From G001797105 sp964528155 (GTDB lineage: Bacteria > Chloroflexota > Anaerolineae > Anaerolineales > E44-bin32), in NCBI GenBank assembly GCA_964528155.1, contig CAZGRL010000011.1, positions 1 through 64,000 on the forward strand: 64,000 bases of DNA, given 5' to 3'. Under the pieces are notes generated by a model. The model was not told the DNA's origin and searched no databases. It worked only from the letters and a program-made list of their open reading frames with translations. How positions within the stretch are numbered: position 1 is the stretch's first letter; each line of letters opens with the position of its first letter. This document shows positions 24,730 to 33,224 of the stretch, piece by piece. Both the position numbers and the translations under genes were made by a program.

Positions 24730-25986
24730 GTGGTTGGGATCATCGGCACCGATCAGCCCATCTTTGTCGGTCTCGACATCGGCACGAGCAAAGTCTGCGC
24801 GCTCGTGGCGCATGTCGACGAGGACCAAAGATTGCGGGTGATCGGCGTCGGTATGGCCCAGGCGCAAGGGATGCGCAAAGGCGGCGTGGTCAACCTTGAA
24901 GGTGTGGCCAAGGCGGTTGAGGTCGCCAAAGACAAGGCCGAGCGTACCTCCGGCTACGAGATTTCGTCAGCGCTGGTCAGCCTCTCCGGAGGGCAGGTCG
25001 CCTCGCTCAACAGCAAGGGGATGTCGGGCGTTTCCGGAAGGACGATCGGTCCTGACGATGTCGCCAGGGCGCTTGAGGCGGCCCGCTCGATCGCCGTCCC
25101 CTATAACCGCCAGATTGTGCATGTCATCCCACGCGGATACGTGATCGACGGGCAGGATGGGATTAAGGCCCCGATCGGAATGCACGGCTACCGGCTCGAA
25201 GTCGAGGCGCACATCGTCACAGCCCCGGCGACTGCGCTGCGAAATCTAGAGAAGGCCATCGAAGCCGCCGGTGTGGCCGTCGACGGCTGGGTGCTGGGGC
25301 CGCTCGCTTCGGGAGAGGTCGTGTTGACCGAGACCGAGCGCGAGATGGGCGTCCTCGTCTGCGACATCGGGGCAGGAACGTGTGACATCGCCATCTACAT
25401 CGAAGGCGCCGTCTGGCACACGGCTGTGATCCCCGTCGGAGGCGACCACCTGACGAGTGACATCGCTCAGGGGCTGCACCTGCCGTTGGAGACCGCCGAG
25501 TCGGTCAAGATTCGTCATGGGCGTGCCAGAGCCAGCGGCGCCGATGATGGGCAGGCCTTCGCCGTCCGGCCGTTCGGCGTCGAGAAGTCGATCGAGATCC
25601 GGCGGGCTGAGTTGGCCTCGATCGTTGAACCGCGAGTGGAAGAGATCTTCGGCCTGGTTCGCCAGGAGATTAAGCGCTCCGGGTACGACGGGCTTCTTCC
25701 GGCGGGGATGGTGTTGACGGGTGGGACAAGCCTGTTGCCGGAGATCCGTGAGGAGGCTTCATCCGTCCTGCGTCTTCCGGTGCGTCTGGCGGCACCGGGC
25801 GAGCTACGCGGCCTGGTCGACCAACTTCGGTCGCCCTGCTTTTCGGCCAGCGTCGGGTTGTTGCATTGGGCCCGCATGATGGAAGAGCAAACCGCGATCG
25901 ACGGGCGCGGGGTTCTGGGGCTGTCGTGGCGGCAGCTCGATCTGGGCCGCGCCGCAGATTTCTTCCGCCGACTGCTACCGGGATAG
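24730..25986 (+). CDS. ftsA: cell division protein FtsA
   Basis: About 418 residues, an actin-like ATPase that tethers FtsZ filaments to the membrane. It has phosphate-1 motif IFVGLDIGTSKVCALVA, the 1C subdomain, phosphate-2 VLVCDIGAGTCDIAIYIEGAV, VPVGGDHLTSDIAQGL and adenosine motif MVLTGGTSLLPEI. The C-terminal end (LSWRQLDLGRAADFFRRLLPG) is amphipathic with hydrophobic and basic faces, as expected of the membrane-targeting helix. The GTG start is 5 nt after the ftsQ stop with GAGGT upstream. Confidence 0.94.
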   Translation: MVGIIGTDQPIFVGLDIGTSKVCALVAHVDEDQRLRVIGVGMAQAQGMRKGGVVNLEGVAKAVEVAKDKAERTSGYEISSALVSLSGGQVASLNSKGMSGVSGRTIGPDDVARALEAARSIAVPYNRQIVHVIPRGYVIDGQDGIKAPIGMHGYRLEVEAHIVTAPATALRNLEKAIEAAGVAVDGWVLGPLASGEVVLTETEREMGVLVCDIGAGTCDIAIYIEGAVWHTAVIPVGGDHLTSDIAQGLHLPLETAESVKIRHGRARASGADDGQAFAVRPFGVEKSIEIRRAELASIVEPRVEEIFGLVRQEIKRSGYDGLLPAGMVLTGGTSLLPEIREEASSVLRLPVRLAAPGELRGLVDQLRSPCFSASVGLLHWARMMEEQTAIDGRGVLGLSWRQLDLGRAADFFRRLLPG

Positions 25987-26043
25987 CCATCGGCGAGATC
26001 GAAGGGGAAGCTGGAAGACCATATCTTGAGGAGGAGGCACGAC

Positions 26044-27144
26044 ATGTACCCAAACCCACAGATGGAGTCGTTCGCGAGGATCAAGGTCGTCGGAATTGGC
26101 GGCGGAGGCAGCAACGCGGTCAACCGCATGATCGAAGAGAGTCTGTCGGGGATCGAGTTCATCGCCATCAATACAGACGCCCAGGCCCTCCTGCTATCGA
26201 ATGCTCCGAAGCGCGTCCGCATCGGCGATAAGTCGACGCGCGGCCTGGGGGCCGGAGGCAACCCCGAGATCGGTCAGAAGGCGGCCGAGGAGTCTGCCGA
26301 GGAGCTCTACGAGGTCCTCAAGGGCAGCGACATGGTCTTCATCGCTGCCGGCATCGGCGGTGGCACGGGAACCGGCGCTGCGCCGATCCTGGCCCAGGTG
26401 GCCAAAGAAGTCGGCGCGTTGACCATCGGCGTGGTCACCCGGCCGTTCACCTTCGAAGGCGCCAAGCGCGCCCAGACGGCCGAGTCGGGGATCACCAAGC
26501 TCAAGGAGCAAGTCGACACCTTGATCGTCATCCCCAACGACCGGTTGCTGCAGCTGGCCGACAAGCGCGCCAGCCTGCACGACGCATTCAAACTCGCCGA
26601 CGACGTCTTGCGCCAGGGCATCCAGGGTATCAGCGAGCTGATCACTGTCCCGGGGTTGATCAACCTGGACTTCGCCGATGTGCGGACGATCATGGCCGAG
26701 GGTGGGGCGGCCTTGATGGCGGTCGGCCGCGCCTCGGGGGAGGACCGAGCCAGGGAGGCGGCCGAACAGGCGATTTCGAGCCACCTGCTGGACATCACCA
26801 TCGACGGAGCTCGCGGCATCCTGTTCAATGTCACCGGCGGCCCGGACCTCAGCCTGTTCGAGGTCAACCAGGCCGCGGCGATCATCAAGGAAACGGCGCA
26901 TCCGGATGTCAATCTGATCTTCGGCGCGGTGATCGATCCGAATATCGGAGACGAGCTGCGTATCACAGTCATCGCCACTGGGTTCGAGCGGACGGCCGGG
27001 GTGATGCGGGCTACGCGGCGGGTGTCGGCTCGCGCAGAGGCATCCCAGTCGGCGGCTCGACCGGAAGCGGCTCCCGAGGAGTTCCAACCGCGGGCGTTCG
27101 ACTACAACGATCTGGACATCCCGGCGTTCTTGCGTCGGCGCTAG
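26044..27144 (+). CDS. ftsZ: cell division protein FtsZ
   Basis: A 366-residue tubulin homologue forming the Z-ring. Nucleotide-binding elements are IKVVGIGGGGSNAVNRMI, INTDAQAL and the tubulin signature GGGTGTGAAP (105-114). The T7 synergy loop is NLDFADVRTIM. A short linker leads to the C-terminal peptide YNDLDIPAFLRRR, the FtsA/FtsZ-partner docking site. The ATG is preceded by GAGGAGG. It is the last gene of the operon and is followed by several hairpins. Confidence 0.97.
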   Translation: MYPNPQMESFARIKVVGIGGGGSNAVNRMIEESLSGIEFIAINTDAQALLLSNAPKRVRIGDKSTRGLGAGGNPEIGQKAAEESAEELYEVLKGSDMVFIAAGIGGGTGTGAAPILAQVAKEVGALTIGVVTRPFTFEGAKRAQTAESGITKLKEQVDTLIVIPNDRLLQLADKRASLHDAFKLADDVLRQGIQGISELITVPGLINLDFADVRTIMAEGGAALMAVGRASGEDRAREAAEQAISSHLLDITIDGARGILFNVTGGPDLSLFEVNQAAAIIKETAHPDVNLIFGAVIDPNIGDELRITVIATGFERTAGVMRATRRVSARAEASQSAARPEAAPEEFQPRAFDYNDLDIPAFLRRR

Positions 27145-27230
27145 TTTCGTTGTCCGTGGCAGCCAGGGCTGGGGCCTTCCTGCCGAGCCTGTGGCTGTTT
27201 CCCGGCCCGTACGCGGGTTGGATTGGGCGT

Positions 27231-27266
27231 GGACCGGCGCTGGTCCCCTCCTCCCGGCGCCGGTCC
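27231..27266 (+). terminator. hairpin downstream of ftsZ
   Basis: GGACCGGCGC (27231-27240) pairs perfectly with GCGCCGGTCC (27257-27266) over a 16-nt loop. It is the first of three hairpins between ftsZ and nrdR. Confidence 0.45.
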
Positions 27267-27307
27267 TGCGCGCCCTGCACGTGTGCGTGATGCGTCCAAC
27301 AGTTGGG

Positions 27308-27368
27308 TAATGGCTTGTTGACGGAAGGGCGGGAGCACAGCTCCCGCCCTTCCGTCAACAAGCCATTA
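27308..27368. terminator. 28-bp perfect inverted repeat with 5-nt loop
   Basis: Arms 27308-27335 and 27341-27368 are fully complementary (arm core GTTGACGGAAGGGCGGGAG), with loop CACAG. It is followed by TTCCGCTCTTCGCC, pyrimidine-rich but without a T-run. It is most simply the operon terminator, though its length is unusual. It is symmetric, so either strand could fold. Confidence 0.65.
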
Positions 27369-27458
27369 TTCCGCTCTTCGCCTTTCATCCGGCGGAGAGG
27401 GGGGAGGGGGTGAGGGACGCAATCGCATCCAGCCGAGCGTCCGACAGATTGGAGAGTC

Positions 27459-27495
27459 ATAGGCTCCCGGAGCCTCGTAGGCTCCGGGAGCCTAT
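27459..27495. repeat. 16-bp perfect hairpin sharing arms with 6490-6522
   Basis: Arms ATAGGCTCCCGGAGCC, loop TCGTA. The inner 14 nt of each arm are identical to the hairpin at 6490-6522, while the loops differ. It could be a terminator or a dispersed palindromic repeat. Confidence 0.6.
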
Positions 27496-27658
27496 CGAGT
27501 CCCGGGGCCGGCCCATGGTCCCTGCAACATGCCCCCAATCGAGCGTTCAGGGCGTCCGGAGACCGCCCGGAGACCTGCTCGTGACCTCGACAGACCCTCG
27601 GAGGACCGGGTGGGACCAACGTACTAGAATTCTTTAAGGCTCGCGGTGGCCTCGCGGC

Positions 27659-27688
27659 TTGCACCCGTTCTTGCCGCTGTGCTATGAT
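27659..27688 (+). promoter_or_regulatory. nrdR promoter and leader hairpin
   Basis: TTGCAC (27659-27664), an 18-bp spacer and TATGAT (27683-27688). The leader begins with a hairpin, CCCCCGA/TCGGGGG with loop AGATA, at 27694-27712. I did not find a convincing NrdR box. Confidence 0.55.
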
Positions 27689-27773
27689 GTTGTCCCCCGA
27701 AGATATCGGGGGGAACCACTATCAATGACCTAGATCTGGCGCCGAACAGGCGTGCGTCAAGTAGGTGTCCTGG

Positions 27774-28223
27774 ATGCAGTGTCCGCATTGTGGCAATGAT
27801 CAGACCCGCGTAATCGACACCTCGCACGACAGCCGAGGCGCAATCCGGCGCCGACGCGTCTGCCAAAACTGCAAGAAACGCTTCAGCACCTACGAGCGGG
27901 CGGTACTCGCAACACCCATGATCGTCAAACAAGATGGAATGCGCGAAGAGTTTGATCGGGAGAAGTTGGCGCGCGGCGTTCGGATTGCCTGCGCCAAGCG
28001 CCCCGTGCCGGCGGAAGATATCGACCGCCTCGTCGGCGAAGTCGAAGCGAGACTTCAGGCTATGGGGAAATCGGAAGTCTCGTCCCGCGTCGTAGGTGAC
28101 ATGGTGATCGCCGGACTCAAAGAACTCGATCACATCGCCTACATCCGCTACGCAATCGTCTATCTTGGTCTAGACGATCTGCGTGCCCTGCGTACCGAGA
28201 TCGATCAGCTATTGGAGGTTTGA
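27774..28223 (+). CDS. nrdR: transcriptional repressor NrdR
   Basis: A 149-residue regulator of ribonucleotide reductase genes. The N-terminal zinc ribbon is MQCPHCGNDQTRVIDT with RRVCQNCKKRFSTYER. The ATP-cone follows (PMIVKQDGMREEFDREKLARGVRIAC...). The start ATG 27774 gives the family-standard N-terminus and has AGGTG 7 nt upstream. It senses ATP/dATP and represses nrd operons. Here it is directly upstream of nrdJ, its likely target. Confidence 0.95.
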   Translation: MQCPHCGNDQTRVIDTSHDSRGAIRRRRVCQNCKKRFSTYERAVLATPMIVKQDGMREEFDREKLARGVRIACAKRPVPAEDIDRLVGEVEARLQAMGKSEVSSRVVGDMVIAGLKELDHIAYIRYAIVYLGLDDLRALRTEIDQLLEV

Positions 28224-28397
28224 GGAAGCCACGCCTGCCGGAACGGGTCGCGCGGGCGGGACTCAACGACTCTGGGGTGCACACAAGTGCGAGACGAGTC
28301 CTTCCCGTAAATCGAATCCGGCAATCTGAGGCTGAGATCAGAACGGTGTGGAATCAGGACTGGGACTCCTTGTTGGGGTAAGCCGGAGAGGTGGGCC

Positions 28398-30872
28398 ATG
28401 CTAGATGTTGCCAAGAAACCCGTCAGGGTAACTGAAGACCACGCGCAGGATGCGCGGCCTCCTCTTCCGGATTCTGCCAGAAAGGTCGACCTGAGCGAGA
28501 ACGCCAGGACGGTGCTCTCCAAGCGCTACATCCGTAGGGACAAAAACGGTCTGCCCACCGAGACGCCGGAAGAGATGTTCTGGCGAGTCGCCTACCACGT
28601 GGCCGCGGCCGAGGCGGAGTGGGGCGGCGATGTGATGAATTCGGCCGAGACCTTCTATGAACTCATGGCCAGCCGGCGGTTTTTCCCCAACTCCCCGACT
28701 TTCACCGGCGGCGGAACGCCCCTCGGTCAGTTGGCAGCATGTTTCGTCCTTCCGATCACCGACGACATGGGTCGTGACTCGGCTGGCATCTTCCAAACGC
28801 TGCGTGATGCGGCCTTGATTCAGCAGACTGGCGGCGGTAATGGCTTTGCCTTCAGCCGCCTCAGGGAGAAGGGCGCCGTCGTCGAGTCTTCTGCCGGCAA
28901 GGCGACCGGCCCGGTCGGCTTTCTGCGCGTGTACGACAAAGCATTCGGCGAGATCGCCCAGGGTGGGACGCGGCGGGGAGCCAACATGGCTGTGCTGCGT
29001 GTCGACCATCCCGACATCCGCGACTTCATCACCTGCAAGACAGACGAAAACCATATCACGAACTTCAACATTTCTGTCGGGCTGACAGATGCTTTCATGG
29101 CCGCGGTGCGCGACGACAAGACCTACAATCTCATCTCTCCTCGTTCGCACGAAATCGTGGAGACGGTCCGCGCCCGCGAAATCTTTGATCTGATCGTCGA
29201 GCACGCGCATCACAATGGTGAACCGGGAGTGTTGTTCCTCGACACAGCGAATATGGGCAACCCGGTGCCACATCTTTACGAGCTCGAGGCCACCAATCCC
29301 TGCGGAGAGCAGTGGCTCGGACCGTACGAGAACTGCTGCCTCGGATCGATCAACCTTGCGCAGCATTTCGCTCCCGACGGCGCCGTCGATTGGGAGATGC
29401 TGCGGACGAGCGTCGCCCAGGCCACTCGCTTCCTCGACAACGTCGTTACCGCCAACGCCTATGTTCCAGCCGTGCCACAATTGCGTGAGGCTGCGCTGCG
29501 CGCCCGCCGCATCGGTCTGGGCATCATGGGCTTGGCGGATCTGATGGTGCACGTCGGCGTGCGCTATGGAAGCCCTGAAGGCCAGGAGTTCGCCGCTCAG
29601 GTCATGGAATTCGTCCGCTATCACTGCATGTTGACCAGCATCGAGTTGGCCACCGAACGAGGTCCGTTCCTGGCCATCGAAGGCAGCATCTATGATCCGA
29701 ATGACCTGAACTGGTCCCCGCCGACGCCTGTAGCGCCCTACGAACACGACTACGCCCGACCGGCGGTCGACTGGTCGCAAGTGACGGATGGCATCACCCG
29801 GCACGGGATCCGCAATGCCGCCCAGACCACGATCGCCCCTACCGGAACGATCGCAACGGTCGCCGGGTGTGAGGGCTACGGCTGCGAGCCGATTTTCGCC
29901 CTGGCCTACTATCGGCACGTCGACGATCAGGGCAAAGATCTGCGGCTGACCTATACCAGCCCGCTCTTCGACCAGGCGCTTGTCGAGGCCGGGTTGAATG
30001 AGGATGCCCGCCAGAAAACCATCGACCAGGTCATGGAGAAGGGGTCGTGTGCCCAGATCGTCGACCTGCCCTCCACACTCAGAGATGTGTACGTCGTTTC
30101 GCAGGACATTACGGCGGAAGAGCACGTCCGGATTCAGGCCTCGCTCCAGGCGTTCGTCGACAACAGTCTAAGCAAGACATGCAACTTCCCCGAGACCGCC
30201 AGCGTGGAGGATGTCTCCCGAGCCTACATGCTCGCCTGGGAGCTCGGCTGCAAAGGGCTGACGGTATATGTCACCGGGTCGCGGCAGCGGGTGGTGCTGG
30301 AGACGAGCGAGACCGCGGCCAAGAAACTCGCGCCCGACGCGACGCCGACTCAACTTCAGATCTGGCACGAAAGCAAGAAACCACGGCCGCAACGCCTCGA
30401 CGGTTGCACCTATCAGATCAGCACACCGTTGGGCAAGGCTTTTGTGACCATCAATCAGAACGGCGGCAGTCAGCCGTTCGAAGTTTTCATCACCAGCGCC
30501 AAAGCAGGATCGGAGACTGCCGCTGTGTCCGAAGCTATCGGCCGGCTCATCTCCTATCTTCTTCGGGTGGCCTCGCCCGTCACCCCGCGCGAACGACTGG
30601 CGGAGATCGTCCGTCAGTTGGCGGGGATCGGCGGCGGCCGGCCGCTCGGCTTTGGCCCCAATCGTGTGCTTTCTCTGCCGGACGGGTTGGCCCGATCCTT
30701 GGCCGAGTACCTCGGTCAGACGCCGGAGTTGCCGTTCTACCAGAGTGGGAACACTCCTTCTGGCCAGCTGGCGTTGAAGGTCGGGGATCTCTGTCCGGAG
30801 TGTGGGGAAGCGGCACTCGTTAACGAGGAAGGGTGTCGCAAGTGTTACGCTTGCGGCCATAGCGAGTGCTGA
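28398..30872 (+). CDS. nrdJ: adenosylcobalamin-dependent ribonucleotide reductase (class II)
   Basis: An 824-residue NrdJ that reduces ribonucleotides to deoxyribonucleotides using an AdoCbl-generated thiyl radical, oxygen-independently. It has PNSPTFTGGGTPLGQLAACFVLP (redox Cys ~115), QQTGGGNGFAFSRLR and RRGANMAVLRVDHPDI. The active-site ATNPCGEQWLGPYENCCLGSINL spans residues 298-320 (C302 as radical Cys). TTIAPTGTIATVAGCEGYGCEP completes the barrel. The C-terminal zinc ribbon reads CPECG...CRKCYACGHSEC and also supplies the reducing cysteines. It lies 174 nt after nrdR. I saw no cobalamin riboswitch in the gap. Confidence 0.95.
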   Translation: MLDVAKKPVRVTEDHAQDARPPLPDSARKVDLSENARTVLSKRYIRRDKNGLPTETPEEMFWRVAYHVAAAEAEWGGDVMNSAETFYELMASRRFFPNSPTFTGGGTPLGQLAACFVLPITDDMGRDSAGIFQTLRDAALIQQTGGGNGFAFSRLREKGAVVESSAGKATGPVGFLRVYDKAFGEIAQGGTRRGANMAVLRVDHPDIRDFITCKTDENHITNFNISVGLTDAFMAAVRDDKTYNLISPRSHEIVETVRAREIFDLIVEHAHHNGEPGVLFLDTANMGNPVPHLYELEATNPCGEQWLGPYENCCLGSINLAQHFAPDGAVDWEMLRTSVAQATRFLDNVVTANAYVPAVPQLREAALRARRIGLGIMGLADLMVHVGVRYGSPEGQEFAAQVMEFVRYHCMLTSIELATERGPFLAIEGSIYDPNDLNWSPPTPVAPYEHDYARPAVDWSQVTDGITRHGIRNAAQTTIAPTGTIATVAGCEGYGCEPIFALAYYRHVDDQGKDLRLTYTSPLFDQALVEAGLNEDARQKTIDQVMEKGSCAQIVDLPSTLRDVYVVSQDITAEEHVRIQASLQAFVDNSLSKTCNFPETASVEDVSRAYMLAWELGCKGLTVYVTGSRQRVVLETSETAAKKLAPDATPTQLQIWHESKKPRPQRLDGCTYQISTPLGKAFVTINQNGGSQPFEVFITSAKAGSETAAVSEAIGRLISYLLRVASPVTPRERLAEIVRQLAGIGGGRPLGFGPNRVLSLPDGLARSLAEYLGQTPELPFYQSGNTPSGQLALKVGDLCPECGEAALVNEEGCRKCYACGHSEC

Positions 30873-30880
30873 AGCGGCAG

Positions 30881-30949
30881 GCGCCCGTGTGCCCGAGTGG
30901 TTTACCGTCCTGAACGGATAAGCCGCACGGGATTCAGGGACACGGGCGC
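30881..30949 (+). ncRNA. candidate structured RNA, 69 nt, downstream of nrdJ
   Basis: GCGCCCGTGT (30881-30890) pairs perfectly with ACACGGGCGC (30940-30949). Inside, CCGT-CCTGA-ACGG forms a stem-loop that extends through GTTTA/TAAGC-type pairs to GTG/CAC, so the whole element folds as one long bulged rod. The part GCCCGAGTGGTTTA looks like a class II tRNA D-arm, but there is no T-arm or proper anticodon arm, so it is not a functional tRNA. It may be an elaborate terminator of nrdJ or an independent small RNA. Confidence 0.4.
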
Positions 30950-31003
30950 ACGCTGGGGAGTGGAAAGCTCAAGCGACGGAAGTCAGGTAGAACGGCAACG
31001 AAG

Positions 31004-31036
31004 TCCAGCCTCCGTGGGTCTCCTGCGGAGGCTGGA
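31004..31036 (+). terminator. 11-bp hairpin
   Basis: TCCAGCCTCCG (31004-31014) and CGGAGGCTGGA (31026-31036) pair across an 11-nt loop, followed by TCCATTCT. It probably terminates the nrdR-nrdJ transcript. Confidence 0.6.
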
Positions 31037-31723
31037 TCCATTCTAGGGAGGGGGGGAAAGCGTACTCTCATATGTTCCACCTTGTCGGACGTCCATCAAT
31101 GCAGTCTCAGCCATGGTGGAATGACGTCCTATCGAATGAAGAGGCCATCGAAGATCCGCCATTCCGACCCGAATGAAGTCTGCGCGTGGCGCGCATCGGG
31201 GATTCCTCACCCCCTTCGGGGGCTCGGAATGACACATGGGTGAGGGCTTTGCGTCCGCGCGTCCCCTGGCACTCATGTCATTCCGCCTACCCACCTGTGC
31301 CTGCGCCAGGTGCAGGCAGGCGGCAGGCCAGGGAGCTCGCCGTGTGGCGGCGAGCGAGGAATCCCCATGATGAGCCAATAGAGCGCTTGCCCCTTTTCGC
31401 GATAGCCTCCTCCCCGGTAACATGGTCCGCCATGACGATGAAGGGCCATCCGTTCCCGACTGATGGGATCTGGCAAAGGAATGGGTTCTGGGAGACTGGG
31501 GCCACGGATTGGCAATGCTGCGAGCACTTCCTCAATCTGGACACACCGTCGCCCCTGTGGTATCAAAGAGCGTTCACGCAATTCACCTCGTATCGACGTT
31601 CTTTTCCCCCGTCGGCGCGTCGACCCAGCCAGTTGTTGTGTCGTGGCTGGACGACGCCCATAGGGCCGCACCCGGATCATGGGGCGGTCAAGTCGTCATC
31701 CTCAGCAGGTAGTTGGCAGCCCG
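31037..31723. other. intergenic stretch without a credible gene
   Basis: About 690 bases. Open frames here have no ribosome binding site and cross repeat sequences. Apart from the repeat at 31198-31366 I see nothing specific. Confidence 0.5.
31198..31366. repeat. pair of inverted GGGGATTCCTC...GGAATGACA repeats
   Basis: The first copy (31198-31234) runs GGGGATTCCTC, hairpin CCCCCTTCGGGGG, CTCGGAATGACA. The second copy (31276-31366) is inverted, with TGTCATTCCG and GAGGAATCCCC at its ends and a longer, different middle. Such units are common dispersed intergenic repeats in some Chloroflexota. Confidence 0.6.
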
Positions 31724-32977
31724 ATGAACTTCTTCCAGCGGCAGCGAACGAAGCTCCGTGCAACCTATGACGAGTATCCGCGTCCATTCTGGACTCTGAC
31801 GGTCGTGACGTTTATCGATCGTCTGGGCGGATACCTGTTGTATCCCTTCTTCGCTCTCTACCTCACGCGACGGTTCGATGTGGGAATGACGCAGGTGGGC
31901 GTCCTCTTTGCGTTCTTCGCCGTCTCCAGTTTCGCCGGGACGGCCATCGGTGGCGCGCTGACGGATCGCCTGGGTCGAAAGAAGATACTGATCTTCAGCC
32001 TGGTCTCGACCTCGCTGAGCAGTGTGGTCATGGGGCTGGTCGATTCATTGCAGGTCTTCTTCCTGGTGGCCATCCTGACCGGCGTGTTCACCGACACCGG
32101 CGGACCCGCCCACCAGGCGATGGTCGCCGACCTTCTACCGGAGCGCCAGCGCGCCGAGGGCTATGGGATCATCCGGATCGCGTTCAACGTCTCGGCTGCT
32201 GTCGGCCCGGCCATCGGCGGGTTCCTGGCGACCCGATCCTACCTTTCGCTCTTTATCGCCGATGCGGTAATCAGTCTGATCACCGCCGCCATCGTGCTCG
32301 TCTCGCTCCCGGAGACCAAGCCTCAGGCCGAACCGGGTGAAGTCCAGGAGAGTCTCGGAGGGACATTCCAGGGATACTTCCATGTGTTTCGGGATACGTT
32401 GTTCATGCTCTTCCTGGGCGCGTGCATTCTGATGGGCTTTGTCTACATGAACATGAACACAACCCTGGGCGTCTATCTGCGCGACGTCCATGGGACTCCC
32501 GAGTCGGCCTATGGATTGATCCTCACGTTGAACGCGGCCATGGTGGTATTCATGCAATTCCCGATCACGCGGCGGATCGAAGGCTATCCGCCGATGCTGA
32601 TGATGGCGCTCGGTTCGGCCCTGTACGCGATCGGTTTCGCCCTGTACGGATTTGTGTCGGCCTACTCGCTGTTCCTGGGGGCGATGGTCATCATCACCAT
32701 CGGCGAAATGCTGGTCGCCCCCGTTTCGCAGGCGGTAGTGGCCAACCTGGCTCCGGAGGACAAGCGCGGACGCTACATGGCGGTTTTCGGCTTTTCATTC
32801 GGGATCCCGTTTGCGGTCGGGCCGGTCATGGCCGGCAGGATCATGGACGGGACCGAGCCGCAGGCCCTTTGGTACGTCGCCGGCCTCGTCGGGATCATGG
32901 CCACGGTGGGCTTCCTCTGGCTTCACCGCCAGATCCGTCCGTCGACGGCAGCCTCCGCACCCGAGGTCGGGCTGTAG
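31724..32977 (+). CDS. MFS transporter (drug-exporter-like)
   Basis: A 418-residue protein with 12 predicted membrane helices. Major facilitator motif A is in the loop between helices 2 and 3 (GGALTDRLGRKKIL), and a motif-B/C-like region is VAILTGVFTDTGGPAHQAMVADLLPERQRAEGYG in parts. The layout resembles MdtH/YfcJ-type multidrug exporters. The substrate cannot be read from the sequence. ATG 31724 is the first start matching the expected N-terminus. The ribosome binding site is poor. A very long hairpin follows the gene. Confidence 0.8.
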   Translation: MNFFQRQRTKLRATYDEYPRPFWTLTVVTFIDRLGGYLLYPFFALYLTRRFDVGMTQVGVLFAFFAVSSFAGTAIGGALTDRLGRKKILIFSLVSTSLSSVVMGLVDSLQVFFLVAILTGVFTDTGGPAHQAMVADLLPERQRAEGYGIIRIAFNVSAAVGPAIGGFLATRSYLSLFIADAVISLITAAIVLVSLPETKPQAEPGEVQESLGGTFQGYFHVFRDTLFMLFLGACILMGFVYMNMNTTLGVYLRDVHGTPESAYGLILTLNAAMVVFMQFPITRRIEGYPPMLMMALGSALYAIGFALYGFVSAYSLFLGAMVIITIGEMLVAPVSQAVVANLAPEDKRGRYMAVFGFSFGIPFAVGPVMAGRIMDGTEPQALWYVAGLVGIMATVGFLWLHRQIRPSTAASAPEVGL

Positions 32978-33012
32978 CCTGACGGGCAACACAGACCAAA
33001 GCCAGGCGATAT

Positions 33013-33069
33013 TGTGCGATTTGCAGGGAGTGGACGAGTTGCGCTCGTCCACTCCCTGCAAATCGCACA
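33013..33069. terminator. 26-bp perfect inverted repeat with 5-nt loop
   Basis: The arm at 33013-33038 (TGTGCGATTTGCAGGGAGTG...) pairs without mismatch to 33044-33069, with loop TTGCG. The tail TATTCCTTCCTC is pyrimidine-rich. It is placed 36 nt after the MFS stop. Confidence 0.7.
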
Positions 33070-33224
33070 TATTCCTTCCTCAGACGGCGAAGGTCCAAAA
33101 CCGGGATACCCCTATCCCGAATCCTCGACACGGTGCTATCATGGGCCGGCGCGCAAGGCCGGGCGTTCGCCTCGGCCTGAACGTGTCCCATCCCCGGGGC
33201 GACTTGCGCGATAGGACAACCCCC

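Noticed and set aside
30881..30949. tRNA-Ser or tRNA-Sec gene
   Set aside because: The acceptor-like helix and D-arm-like segment are present, but no T-arm or proper anticodon arm can be drawn and the length is too short.
31186..31770. 194-codon ORF between nrdJ and the MFS gene
   Set aside because: It crosses the inverted intergenic repeats, has no ribosome binding site and overlaps the start of the well-supported MFS gene.
33085..33224. M-box (Mg2+) riboswitch upstream of the MgtE_N/NRAMP pair
   Set aside because: It would fit the biology, but the conserved M-box segments are not visible in this 140-nt leader.
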